Below, piece by piece: positions 18,496 through 27,457 of a DNA stretch of 64,000 nucleotides. Every line of letters begins with the position of its first letter. Position 1 is the stretch's first letter. A program made the position numbers and the translations under genes. Below the pieces are notes generated by a model. The model searched no databases, was not told the DNA's origin, and saw only the letters and a program-made list of their open reading frames with translations. The DNA comes from Mangrovibacterium diazotrophicum (GTDB lineage: Bacteria; Bacteroidota; Bacteroidia; Bacteroidales; Prolixibacteraceae): positions 891,320 through 955,319 of the forward strand of contig NZ_RAPN01000001.1 in assembly GCF_003610535.1 (NCBI RefSeq), given 5' to 3'.

Positions 18496-19541
18496 TAAAC
18501 GGACACGGTAACAACCTACAAGGAATACAACACCTGCTGAAAGCTGATTTCAGCACCAATGTGTTCGATAATCCGCAAACCGACGGCTTGTTGGACTACC
18601 TGCAGACGCAGATCCCGGTCATTCGCAACTACCCGGATCCCGAGTGCCGGATTTTACGCGAAAAGCTGGCCACTACATTCAAAATAAGCCCGGAACATGT
18701 GCTGGTTACCAATGGCTCAACGGAGTCGTTTTACCTGCTGGCCCATGCCTTTCAGCAACAATGCTCGGCTATTCGCACGCCGGCTTTTGCCGAGTACGAA
18801 GATGCCTGCACGCTTCACAAACATCAGATCGTGTTTGTGGATGAGCTGCAGGAACTCAACAGCAGCACAACGGCTGATTTAGTGTGGATCGGCAATCCCA
18901 ATAATCCCGACGGTCGTTATCGCAGTCCGCAAGAGTTGATTGCTTTCCTCAGGCAAAATCCTAAGCGCCTGTTGGTGGTTGACGAGGCTTACATCGACCT
19001 TTGCGAAGGGGCCGAAACTGTGGCTCCCCTGGTTAGTCAGTATCCAAATTTGGTGGTCATCAAATCCTTCACCAAGCTGTTTGCCATTCCGGGCATTCGG
19101 ATTGGGTACCTGCTGGCAGATCCTTCGATCATTCATCGGCTTCAGGCCTGCCATATGCCCTGGGCGGTGAATGCCCTGGCTTTGAAGGCCGGCGAGTATA
19201 TTCTGGATTTGCCCGAAAAGCCAACCGCTGCGTTTCGCCAACGGTTAAACGAATCCAAACGCCTGCAAACGGAACTGGCGCAGCTTCCGGGATTAAAGGT
19301 ATTCCCCTCGCCCACCAATTATTTTCTGTGCCAATTGCAGCAGGCAACGGCAGCCGAACTGAAAACAGTGTTGCTGGAAAAGCACGGCTTCCTGATCCGC
19401 GATGCCTCGAATTTTCGCGGACTCGGGCCCGGTCATTTTCGCATTGCTGCCCAAAACAAAACTATTAACAACGAATTTATCTCTGCTCTCAGAGCCAGCA
19501 TTAATGTCCTACAACCATGTCTTTCTTCCCCATCTCATTAA
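18492..19541 (+). CDS. cobD: Threonine-phosphate decarboxylase-like PLP enzyme
   Basis: 349 residues with a fold-type I aminotransferase plan of the HisC/CobD group. It starts 'INGHGNNL' as CobD proteins do. The PLP lysine is in 'VIKSFTKLFAIPGIRIGYLLA', and the C-terminal Arg in 'GPGHFRIAAQ' matches the carboxylate-binding position. In this operon the expected job is decarboxylating L-threonine O-3-phosphate to aminopropanol phosphate, the lower-loop linker. Histidinol-phosphate transamination is possible by sequence alone but fits the context less well. It overlaps the next gene by 25 bases. Confidence 0.85.
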   Translation: MINGHGNNLQGIQHLLKADFSTNVFDNPQTDGLLDYLQTQIPVIRNYPDPECRILREKLATTFKISPEHVLVTNGSTESFYLLAHAFQQQCSAIRTPAFAEYEDACTLHKHQIVFVDELQELNSSTTADLVWIGNPNNPDGRYRSPQELIAFLRQNPKRLLVVDEAYIDLCEGAETVAPLVSQYPNLVVIKSFTKLFAIPGIRIGYLLADPSIIHRLQACHMPWAVNALALKAGEYILDLPEKPTAAFRQRLNESKRLQTELAQLPGLKVFPSPTNYFLCQLQQATAAELKTVLLEKHGFLIRDASNFRGLGPGHFRIAAQNKTINNEFISALRASINVLQPCLSSPSH

Positions 19542-20689
19542 ACCTGGCCGGTAAACAAATCGGCCTGATTGGCGGCGGCCGGGTGGCTGCTCAAAAATTG
19601 AAAAGCCTGGTGCGCTACAGTTCCAACATTCGCGTGGTAGCTCCCGAAATAGTACCGGAAATTGAATCAAACCCGGCAGTTCAGTGTCGGTACGAAGCCT
19701 ATCAGCCCCAACACATCGACGGGCTATTCCTGGTGTTTGCCTGCACCGATTCGCCCGAAGTGAATGCCCAAATTCAGGCGGATTGTGAGTCTCGGGGCAT
19801 TTTGTGCAACCGCACCGATGATGCCGACGTGTCCGATTTTCATTCGTCAGCCTTAGTTGAAACCGACGACTTTGTGGTGGCCCTGAACTCGAAGCGCAAG
19901 GAGGGGAAGAAAACGGTGCTGATGGCTCAGGAGATCGAACATTTTGTGCGCGAGCGCGAGCAACTGCTGCAACAAAAAGAGCAGTTGGCAGGCAAAGTCT
20001 TTTTGGTTGGCTTTGGCCCCGGAAACCCCAGCTTGCTGAGCCGACGTGGCGAGCAATTGCTGTTTCAGGCCGACATTATTTTTTACGACGAACTGCTCGA
20101 TCACAAATTCCTGGCGCGCTACCGGGGCGAAAAACACTACGTGGGCAAACGCCGGGGCAACCACAGCAAGGAACAGGACGAAATTAACGAGGTGTTGTAC
20201 CAGGCGGCTCAAAGCGGCCAACTAGTTGTCCGCCTCAAGGGTGGCGACCCGCTTATTTTTGGGCGGGGCAGCGAAGAGCGCTTCTACCTCGAAGAACGAG
20301 GCCTAGCGGTGGAGTTTGTCCCCGGCATCAGCTCGGCCATTGCGGCGGCTTCGCTGGGCAATATACCGCTCACCCATCGCGGCATTGCCTCGTCGGTGAG
20401 CTTTGGCACGGCGCACGGCAAAAGCAGTTACAAAATTCCCAATTCCGACACGGCCGTGTATTACATGGGCGCCTCGCACATGCACGAAATTGCTACCAAC
20501 TACCTGGAGCAGGGCTACCCCGACGATTACCCGGTTGGACTGGTGTACAAAGCCAGCTTCCCCGATCAGGAAGTGACCCGCACCACCATTGGGCAACTCA
20601 GTCGCGGCGAAGTGGCCGCCAAAAGCCCTGTGATTGGTATTTTCGGGCACACCGTCAATTACCGCGATTACCTGAAAGCAAACAACTAA
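19517..20689 (+). CDS. cysG: Precorrin-2 dehydrogenase / uroporphyrinogen III methyltransferase fusion
   Basis: 390 residues in two parts. Residues 1-~155 form a Met8p/SirC-like domain ('LNLAGKQIGLIGGGRVAAQKL', 'FLVFACTDSPEVNAQI', 'CNRTDDADVSDFHS') that oxidises precorrin-2 to sirohydrochlorin. Residues ~158-390 form a SAM uroporphyrinogen III methyltransferase ('VFLVGFGPGNPSLLSRRG', 'RLKGGDPLIFGRGSEE', 'VPGISSAIAAASLGNIPLTHR'). The order matches CysG, but the protein is about 65 residues shorter than E. coli CysG, mainly in the middle, so chelatase activity is doubtful; CbiX upstream supplies that. It feeds the operon's substrate and is its last gene. Confidence 0.9.
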   Translation: MSFFPISLNLAGKQIGLIGGGRVAAQKLKSLVRYSSNIRVVAPEIVPEIESNPAVQCRYEAYQPQHIDGLFLVFACTDSPEVNAQIQADCESRGILCNRTDDADVSDFHSSALVETDDFVVALNSKRKEGKKTVLMAQEIEHFVREREQLLQQKEQLAGKVFLVGFGPGNPSLLSRRGEQLLFQADIIFYDELLDHKFLARYRGEKHYVGKRRGNHSKEQDEINEVLYQAAQSGQLVVRLKGGDPLIFGRGSEERFYLEERGLAVEFVPGISSAIAAASLGNIPLTHRGIASSVSFGTAHGKSSYKIPNSDTAVYYMGASHMHEIATNYLEQGYPDDYPVGLVYKASFPDQEVTRTTIGQLSRGEVAAKSPVIGIFGHTVNYRDYLKANN

Positions 20690-20702
20690 ATAAACACAAC
20701 AA

Positions 20703-20729
20703 AGGCTGCCTGAAAAAGACAGCCTCTTT
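20703..20729 (+). terminator. Terminator of the corrin operon
   Basis: AGGCTG (20703-20708) and CAGCCT (20720-20725) flank an 11-base loop and are followed by CTTTA, 14 bases after the last stop codon of the operon. It is a modest stem with a short T-run. Confidence 0.7.
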
Positions 20730-21006
20730 ACTTATTCACTGTTCAGTAAATACAACCACTTAATCCTATTTTACTTTTCAATCCAGCCAATACATGGGGC
20801 AATTACTATTTCATTAGGTGGTTTTATCCTGACAGTTAGCCAACAGTCTCTGCATTTCAAAATTTTCTCCCGCGCCAACTGCCTCAAAAAACTTCAACAT
20901 CCAAAATAGACGGCTAAACGCAATCGACTATAAAGTCAGAAGTCTAAAAAAATAATTTTCACTAGTTACCGTCGGGATATTGGCTCGAATTAAAACGAAT
21001 TCATGT
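20730..21006. other. Convergent intergenic region
   Basis: AT-rich spacer where the corrin operon (plus strand) and the metal-uptake operon (minus strand) run toward each other. No gene, repeat or second clear terminator is seen. Confidence 0.4.
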
Positions 21007-21855
21007 TTATTCCAAATTATTAATCTTCACCTGGATATCTGCCGGAGGAGCAAAGTACATCCACGAGGAAACCAGCACATCAGCTCCGGCTTTCGCATAA
21101 GCTGCGATATTGCTGGCATTGATACCACCCGCAGCAATCATGCAGATACCCGGATTCTCCTCCCTACAGACGACAAGTGTTCGTTCAAAATCCACCGGAG
21201 ACAACTTATCCAACTGCACCGCATCAGCACCGGCAACCGCCGCCGCAAGCGCCTCCTGCTGCGAATGTGCTTCCACCACCACCATCCTTTCTTTTTGCTG
21301 CAGACGGATTCGCTGGATAAGTGCTGGTAACTGGCCATATCCCCCGGTAAAAAGGAGATGTTCGCGAAATAGCAGGATACTGTCAGACAAGCCGGTGCGG
21401 TGAGGCACTCCCCCACCTGCCATTAAAGCCTTGAGGGCGATTTTTTTCAGGTAAGGCGGATGCTTTCGCGTACCGGCAACGGAAACAGAAGGGTTCTCTG
21501 ACCTGGCCAGTTTCGCCAGCAAATGTGTGCGCTCGGCAATACCTGAGGCAAACTCAATCATAGCCCCTCCCGTACGCCAAATCAGGTGTAACGACTGGGC
21601 ATCGCCCTCGGCTTCCAGAATCTTGTCACCAATCTCCAGCATGGTGCCAGAAGCAACTGCAAACAGAACCTTCAAGCCTACTTTTTGATACATCCGAACG
21701 GCTTCTTCGGTGCAGCAAACTACCATCCGATTACGGGCAAAAATCTCGATTCTTCCTTGCTGCCCGTGCAGGCCAAGTAACAAACTGGTCATATCCCCTG
21801 CCGGAACATCGTCTTCAATCAGGCGATCAATGTCATGGTCGGTAAAATAAATCAT
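21007..21855 (-). CDS. modD: ModD-like pyrophosphorylase homologue
   Basis: 282 residues homologous to nicotinate-nucleotide pyrophosphorylase (NadC) but of the ModD type: it opens 'FTDHDIDRLIEDDVPAGDMTS', and the barrel keeps 'SVAGTRKHPPYLKKIALKAL', 'GGGVPHRTGLSDSILLF' and 'MIAAGGINASNIAAYAKAGAD'. ModD genes are known from molybdenum transport operons; the reaction is unknown. It ends the minus-strand operon, 12 bases after the upstream receptor. Its presence is one of two direct links of this locus to molybdenum/tungsten; NadC itself is the alternative, but the NadC context (nadA, nadB) is absent. Confidence 0.82.
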   Translation of the reverse strand: MIYFTDHDIDRLIEDDVPAGDMTSLLLGLHGQQGRIEIFARNRMVVCCTEEAVRMYQKVGLKVLFAVASGTMLEIGDKILEAEGDAQSLHLIWRTGGAMIEFASGIAERTHLLAKLARSENPSVSVAGTRKHPPYLKKIALKALMAGGGVPHRTGLSDSILLFREHLLFTGGYGQLPALIQRIRLQQKERMVVVEAHSQQEALAAAVAGADAVQLDKLSPVDFERTLVVCREENPGICMIAAGGINASNIAAYAKAGADVLVSSWMYFAPPADIQVKINNLE

Positions 21856-21867
21856 TGTTTTCTATGT

Positions 21868-24174
21868 TTAGTGTTCATGTTTTGAGGCTCCTTGAAACAA
21901 CAGCCGAATACCAATCGAAAATTGCCGTCCGAAATCGGGATAGATTGGCGATACCGTTGCATAACGTTCATCGAAAATATTCCGAACAGCGCCTCTCAGT
22001 TCCACAAAATCACCGGGTACGCGGTAATTGATGTTCAGGTCCCAATTGAAATAATTGCCAATGGAAACCTCTTCTTTCAAGAAGCGATCGGTTTTATAGT
22101 CGGAAACATATTTGCCAAACAAGTTGGCATTGAATTTCCGCGCGACATACGACAGCCCCAGGTTGGCAATAAATGGTGGCTGCTTAGCATACTTTCGGTA
22201 CTGGGATTCCTCTGACTGGTAGATCAGTTTATACGACAGGTTAGTCATCAAAGACCAATGATCCCGCCACTCCGGACTGTGATAAGTCAGCTCCGCCCCA
22301 TAGGTATGCAAAGAGATGTTTTTCTGGTAATAGCGAATTTGTCCGTCATCGTCGTAATAGGCGCGATTGGTAAAATCGGAGGTATTTTGTTGCCGAAGCA
22401 GGAACAGCGTGAAAACGGTGTTTCCCCAACCGTCCGAAAAATGCTCCAGTCCCAAATCTACTCCGGTCCGATGTTCCTTTTCCAGGGAAGTTGTTGAGCC
22501 ATCGTCAAGTAGCTGCAAAGCTGTTTGATCGAGCGGCAGCACTCCGGCATTTACCATCAGGTTGACATTCAAATCTGGAGAGTAGTGCCAGGAGATTCCG
22601 CTGCTCAAATTAGGCAACACCGGCTGCCACTCATTTTGAACAGCCCTGCTTTCGTCACCAAATCCCTGGTTTGGCACATAATATTTGTAATACTCGCGAA
22701 TGAGCTTCACGCCCAAGTGTACATCGGCATGTTTAAAATGGTGCTGGTCGAGCAAAGCGGCAGCATACACGTCTTTTTTTGCTTTACCGTGGGTATAATT
22801 GGCCGAACTGGCATACATACCCGCAATCCGAAGCGTGTTTTTCGGGAATAGCTGCAACGCCTGAAATACACCAATACTCAGGATTGAATCGGGCTCACTC
22901 AGCATCTGAGCCCGGATGATTGAATCACCGACAACTGCTTCATTCGTTTCCGAATCAACACCGTATTGGTAAGCATCAGGATACAAATCCATACGATTCA
23001 GAATGTAGGCAAACTGCAATTCAGTGCTGGCTTTTTCTGAAGCGTTCCATTTCAAACGAGCTGTCAAAACGTTGTAGCGCATGGGGTCGTATTCCCAAAT
23101 TTCAGATAGTTGTTTTTCCGGTAAAACCAGGCCCTGGTAATCAACAGCCTGGGTTACAAAGCGGGTTCCGTAAGTGTAAAAGTTCTCCACATCCAGCTCC
23201 AATTTATCCTTCAAGCGGTAGTTCAGTTTCCCGTAAAAATTCCACAAATTCTCGTGACTGTGCCTCCCTGCCAGTCCGTCGGTCCGATCATTGTACAAGG
23301 AGAAAACGTAGTTCAACTGACCGACTTTTCCGCCGTGCATGACACCTGCCCGCCAACTGTTAAATGAACCATATTGAATCTCCCCGCTTGTTGTAAAACG
23401 ATCGAACGTTTTCGTTTTTATGTTGACGACTCCGTTAATTCCACTGTAACCAAGTAACAGCGAATTACCGGAGCGAATCACCTCGACTGACTCGATCATA
23501 TTGGCCGGTAACATGGAGGGCGCTTCCACCCATTGGGCCATCGGACCTGCACCATTGGTCAGCAGCGAAACACCATTGATGGCATAGTCGGCCGCCACGT
23601 TCTGTCCGCGGATCATGTAATAATATTTTTTGCGTCTCCCCTGTTCCGAGGGCATCCCGTTAACCGAATATTTCAACGCTTCCCACACATTATCGGCATC
23701 CATCTGCTCAATCTCTTTGGCCGAAATCCGGGTAATCGAGCTTTGCCAGGCTTCCGGCTCTACCGTCACTTCTTTGACCGGGGAAAGCTTTGCACGCGAT
23801 ACAACTGACACCTCGCCAATACCAACATTCTTCGGAACCATTAAAACATGTAAGTCTGTTTGGCCGTGCTCGACTGTTCTCAGAACGGTATGGTAGCTGG
23901 TATGGACAATTTCGAGGTGAATAGGTCCTTCATCCGGCAAACTCAACTGAAAATTTCCTTTGGCATCTGCCGAAACCTGCCAATTCAATTCCGGAAGTAA
24001 GATTCGGGCAAAAGGGACCACCTCGTTTGTTATGGAATCCCTTAATTCACCACGAAGTTCGAACGACTGTCCAAAACCCGGATTACTAAATAAACAGGCA
24101 AAAAGCAGCGGAAAAACCTTCGTCAAACTCACTCGCCACATCTCTTTCTTCTTCGTTTCCTGTTGCCGCCTCAT
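21868..24174 (-). CDS. TonB-dependent outer-membrane receptor 1
   Basis: 768 residues. After a signal peptide ('FPLLFACLFSNPGFGQS') comes a carboxypeptidase-regulatory-like domain (~30-115), a plug (~130-260, with 'MIRGQNVAADYAINGVSLLTNG' and 'ESVEVIRSGNSLLLGYSGINGVVNI') and a 22-strand barrel ending in an aromatic 'FSIGIRLLF' strand. It starts one codon after the MolA-like gene; a second ATG at 24141 has a better purine-rich leader (GAAGAAGAAAGAG) and may be the true start. Context suggests a metal-oxyanion complex as cargo; the sequence alone does not show a substrate. Confidence 0.9.
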   Translation of the reverse strand: MRRQQETKKKEMWRVSLTKVFPLLFACLFSNPGFGQSFELRGELRDSITNEVVPFARILLPELNWQVSADAKGNFQLSLPDEGPIHLEIVHTSYHTVLRTVEHGQTDLHVLMVPKNVGIGEVSVVSRAKLSPVKEVTVEPEAWQSSITRISAKEIEQMDADNVWEALKYSVNGMPSEQGRRKKYYYMIRGQNVAADYAINGVSLLTNGAGPMAQWVEAPSMLPANMIESVEVIRSGNSLLLGYSGINGVVNIKTKTFDRFTTSGEIQYGSFNSWRAGVMHGGKVGQLNYVFSLYNDRTDGLAGRHSHENLWNFYGKLNYRLKDKLELDVENFYTYGTRFVTQAVDYQGLVLPEKQLSEIWEYDPMRYNVLTARLKWNASEKASTELQFAYILNRMDLYPDAYQYGVDSETNEAVVGDSIIRAQMLSEPDSILSIGVFQALQLFPKNTLRIAGMYASSANYTHGKAKKDVYAAALLDQHHFKHADVHLGVKLIREYYKYYVPNQGFGDESRAVQNEWQPVLPNLSSGISWHYSPDLNVNLMVNAGVLPLDQTALQLLDDGSTTSLEKEHRTGVDLGLEHFSDGWGNTVFTLFLLRQQNTSDFTNRAYYDDDGQIRYYQKNISLHTYGAELTYHSPEWRDHWSLMTNLSYKLIYQSEESQYRKYAKQPPFIANLGLSYVARKFNANLFGKYVSDYKTDRFLKEEVSIGNYFNWDLNINYRVPGDFVELRGAVRNIFDERYATVSPIYPDFGRQFSIGIRLLFQGASKHEH

Positions 24175-24176
24175 TC

Positions 24177-25238
24177 TCAGTTTCCTTTCAATAGGTGTGT
24201 CAACTGCTGTTTACTTAGTTCGACATGATAAAAAAGTTGGAAGTACTCCAAGAGCGCCTGATCAACATCGAAATCCAGCTGTTCCGGATAAAGCACCCGG
24301 GCCGTCCACAAAACACCTGCAATGCAGTTAGAACTGGGCGGACGGTCGAACCAGCCAAACGGAAGGGCGGGAATTTGGTAGAGCTGACTTTGATTTACAG
24401 CACTTATCCCACTCCAAAGCGGATTAGTCCGGATGTGAGTCATTGTATTCGAGTCAGTAGATTTCTTACCGCCCATTGTCATGCCGGCAGGCATACCGGA
24501 CCATACCAAAATAACATCAGGATTCCAGTTCATGACCTGTTCCATCGATACCGGTGTCATTCCATGCATACCGCCCAGCTGAATGTCGGCCACATTCGTC
24601 GCTCCCAAATAATCGATCACCTGACTATGAAAGGAATTGGATGGTTCCGTATTCAGGCCTTTCATGCCTTCGGCATAGTAAACCCGTGGTTTTTTATCCT
24701 CGGGTATTTTGCTGAATTTACGATTCAACGAAACTATGTAGTCATCTAAAAACTGTAAAATGGGCGAAGCCTTTTCCTCGCGGTGCAGCAGTTCACCCAA
24801 AAACTGAAATGTCCGTGGATAATCGTTGAGCCGGAAATTGATCATCAGTACCGGTATTTTCAGGCGTTCCTGTAATTCATCGGGATCATCGCTGCCCGTC
24901 ATATTCCCCAGGATAATGACGTCAGGCTTTTGCTTCAGTATTTCCTCATCCGAGTTCCGCGAATAAACCTTGCCGCTCATGTAAGCAGGCGAAATATATT
25001 GCTTAGCAAGCTCTCCCACCGGGAAGGTATAGTTGCACAACAAATCCGGATCAAGAGCAAACACAATCAGCGAAGCAAAACGATCGGTAAAAACGCTCTC
25101 CACATTTTCCGGAACTTCAACAGCACGTCCCTGCATATCCGTTACTATACGACTGCCAGCAGCCTGCACCTGTAGTGCAGAACAAAACAGCAATAGTGCC
25201 CAAAGCAGTTGACTTAATCTATTCATGATATCTTTCAT
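24177..25238 (-). CDS. MolA-like periplasmic metal-binding protein 1
   Basis: The ATG at 25238 gives 353 residues with a clean signal peptide ('LLWALLLFCSALQVQAAG'); the open frame extends further upstream without need. It is a helical-backbone (class III, FecB/BtuF/TroA-type) binding protein: 'RIVTDMQGRAVEVPENVESV' at the start, 'SDEEILKQKPDVIIL', and near the end 'ALPFGWFDRPPSSN' followed by 'VLWTARVLYPEQ'. That G-W-F-D-x-P-P motif is shared with the paralogue at 29880-30905. The family includes Haemophilus MolA, which binds molybdate and tungstate directly, but also iron-complex binders. Genes around it (permease, ATPase, molbindin, modD) favour Mo/W. Confidence 0.8.
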   Translation of the reverse strand: MKDIMNRLSQLLWALLLFCSALQVQAAGSRIVTDMQGRAVEVPENVESVFTDRFASLIVFALDPDLLCNYTFPVGELAKQYISPAYMSGKVYSRNSDEEILKQKPDVIILGNMTGSDDPDELQERLKIPVLMINFRLNDYPRTFQFLGELLHREEKASPILQFLDDYIVSLNRKFSKIPEDKKPRVYYAEGMKGLNTEPSNSFHSQVIDYLGATNVADIQLGGMHGMTPVSMEQVMNWNPDVILVWSGMPAGMTMGGKKSTDSNTMTHIRTNPLWSGISAVNQSQLYQIPALPFGWFDRPPSSNCIAGVLWTARVLYPEQLDFDVDQALLEYFQLFYHVELSKQQLTHLLKGN

Positions 25239-25290
25239 TTCTGATTTCTTGTTTAATTTGATTTTAAAATGGAGCGATTCGCTTCGACTA

Positions 25291-26070
25291 CTATTCGGGC
25301 ATGGACCAGACATACAGATCGTGCAGGCGCACACTCCGATCGCTCTGTTCCCCGTCGTTCACACCGGTTCCCAGCTCGCTAATAGCCGGTGTAAACTTCA
25401 ATTGTACATTTTCAGCATTGAGCTCAACAATGAATATCTCGCCCTCCAGGCAATCGATAGGCTGATAGTCGCCAACGCGCACAAACGAATCGTCACCATC
25501 GGCTTTCTTCCAAAGCGATATGCCGCCAACATATTCAGTATCGCCGCCGTAGGAAACGCTGAACGCGACCTTGCTGATGGAAGGTAATTCAGACAAGATG
25601 AACTGAGCATCGGAATTATGGCCACCACACTCGTAAAAGATTTCGCTTTGCAGTGCCACATAACCCAGGCTCACTTCGGAATCGGCTGTAGAACTGCCAG
25701 CTTTATTGCCGCAAACGGGATTCACCGCATAATCCATCAAGGTGTAACTAACACTAAAACCGTTGTATTCATAGACAACCGGTACTCCGGGCTGGTACAT
25801 AATTACGGAAGTAATCATCAGGTCGGTCTCACAATTGTTAAACTGCTGGTTGATGTAGCCATCTCGATCCCAATTCTGAAAATTCTCGTGAAAAGCCAGC
25901 GTACCATCGACCGGATAATTGTCTAGGTTAAGCGACACCTCTGAGTCCTCACTATCCGCCTCGGCGACTTCATCTCTGAAGCGGTAGTTGCTTTCTTTCT
26001 CGCAAGCGGGAAAGAAAGCGAACATACCAGCCAGAGCGATTATGAAACGTAAAAAGATTTTACTATTCAT
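25291..26070 (-). CDS. Lipoprotein with one beta-sandwich domain related to its neighbour
   Basis: The start at 26070 gives 259 residues with a lipoprotein signal (lipobox 'FFPAC'). The mature part carries one copy of a domain that occurs twice in the next upstream gene: 'VSYTLMDYAVNPVCGNKAG', 'ISKVAFSVSYGG', 'ISLWKKADGDDSFVRVGDY' and a final 'ENVQLKFTP...VRLHDLYVWS'. The last block resembles beta-sandwich modules in secreted polysaccharide-associated Bacteroidota proteins (recollection, not tested). I recognise no enzyme motif. Two Cys are conserved among the copies in part. A surface-exposed partner of the TonB receptor is a reasonable guess. Confidence 0.72.
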   Translation of the reverse strand: MNSKIFLRFIIALAGMFAFFPACEKESNYRFRDEVAEADSEDSEVSLNLDNYPVDGTLAFHENFQNWDRDGYINQQFNNCETDLMITSVIMYQPGVPVVYEYNGFSVSYTLMDYAVNPVCGNKAGSSTADSEVSLGYVALQSEIFYECGGHNSDAQFILSELPSISKVAFSVSYGGDTEYVGGISLWKKADGDDSFVRVGDYQPIDCLEGEIFIVELNAENVQLKFTPAISELGTGVNDGEQSDRSVRLHDLYVWSMPE

Positions 26071-26093
26071 GTTAAACGGATTTCGATGTGACC

Positions 26094-27401
26094 TTATTCG
26101 CTCCAAATGCGAACGCCATACAATTTTGGGGTAGTTGAATAAGCGCCGTCTCCCTGGTAAGTGGTGAATTTAAACGACACATTCTCCTGGTTGACATAGA
26201 AACGGAAGTACTTACCGATACCTGCATAGCGTGTCACCGTTATATCCTGAAATAACTCGTAATCGCCACCTTCAACCGACTTCCATACCAGGTAACGACC
26301 ACTCATCCCTGTTACAGCCATCCAGAATTCGAGCAGAGAAACTGAAGGAAGAGATGAAATGGTTACGGAGGCATCAATCTCAGTATTAGCATAGCTATCT
26401 TTATTGATCGGCAGTTCGATATAGCCGGTGGTCAGCTGGTAAACCAGCGTTGTATCACCATGGTGGTTGTAGCAATCCGGATTTACCGCTCCATCGTGTA
26501 TGGTATAGGTAACCGGCACCCCTGAGATGTAGGTAATCGTCGTGTCGTACTCGACAGTTCCGGTAGAGGCCAGCGGTACATATTGGGTTCCGGTTTTGTT
26601 GTTTTCAACACCCGGTACCGGTAGCTCATAGCCTTGCAGCGCCCAGCTTCCGAAGAACTCGTTTACATACAACTGCGCATCATCCGAAACGCCCGATGTC
26701 CAAATCTTCAGGTCATGCATCCTGATGGCTCCATTATCGGCATCTTCCGATACAAACTTCAGTGATACGTTGCTTTCGTCAATTGCAACCGAATAAAATT
26801 CACCTGTCTCAATACTCTCAGGCATGTAGATACCCACCAGTTCGTAGCTGCCGCCATCGACCGATTTGTACAAAGACAGGCCGGTTCCTGCTTCATCCAG
26901 GACAGTAAGTGAAAACTGGACAACCGATGCGGTTTTGATGTCCTGCAGTTCTACCGTAGGTGTAACCTCCCCGCTGCGGGTAGCTATGGCTGGGAATAGC
27001 ACAAATCCACCGGTAATAGCATCGCCGTCTTCTGTTGTTCCCGAACCATCGAAACAAGTTGTGCTTACCGCAACATCGGTATAATCAATCAACACAGTAT
27101 CATTATTCACCCCATTGTAATAAATCTCCTCCCAGCTGATCGCTTCTGTTACTGCAAGCATATCAGCAGCGTCACAGCCATCGGACTCTTCAGAAAAGCC
27201 AACCTGCAAGGTCGACTTCGAGGGCCACTCGCCAGACGACTGGAAATCTTTATCTACTTTCAACGCGGCGCCAACAGGCACCTCTGCATGGGTTAGATCC
27301 TTCTCTTCTTCGGTGTTGTTGTTATCATCCTGACAAGCCACAAGACTCACAGTTAAAGCAATAAGCGACAAAAAGGTAATCCGTAAATTTTTGTTTTTCA
27401 T
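26094..27401 (-). CDS. Lipoprotein with two tandem copies of the same domain
   Basis: The start at 27401 gives 435 residues. The signal ends in lipobox 'VSLVAC', followed by an Asn/Asp-rich linker. Copy 1 (~60-245) contains 'VSTTCFDGSGTTEDGDAITG', 'GLSLYKSVDGGSYELVGIY' and 'ESNVSLKFVSED...RMHDLKIWTS'; copy 2 (~250-435) contains 'GAVNPDCYNHHGD', 'YLVWKSVEGGDYELFQDI' and 'ENVSFKFTTYQGD...YGVRIWSE'. The single-copy relative follows 23 bases downstream. I cannot name the function. Position between the ATPase gene and a binding-protein gene puts it in the uptake operon. Confidence 0.75.
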   Translation of the reverse strand: MKNKNLRITFLSLIALTVSLVACQDDNNNTEEEKDLTHAEVPVGAALKVDKDFQSSGEWPSKSTLQVGFSEESDGCDAADMLAVTEAISWEEIYYNGVNNDTVLIDYTDVAVSTTCFDGSGTTEDGDAITGGFVLFPAIATRSGEVTPTVELQDIKTASVVQFSLTVLDEAGTGLSLYKSVDGGSYELVGIYMPESIETGEFYSVAIDESNVSLKFVSEDADNGAIRMHDLKIWTSGVSDDAQLYVNEFFGSWALQGYELPVPGVENNKTGTQYVPLASTGTVEYDTTITYISGVPVTYTIHDGAVNPDCYNHHGDTTLVYQLTTGYIELPINKDSYANTEIDASVTISSLPSVSLLEFWMAVTGMSGRYLVWKSVEGGDYELFQDITVTRYAGIGKYFRFYVNQENVSFKFTTYQGDGAYSTTPKLYGVRIWSE

Positions 27402-27457
27402 GTTGTTTTCTTTTTGGTTTTTTATTTGTTTTTGTACCGGCGAATCCATCTAATCCG

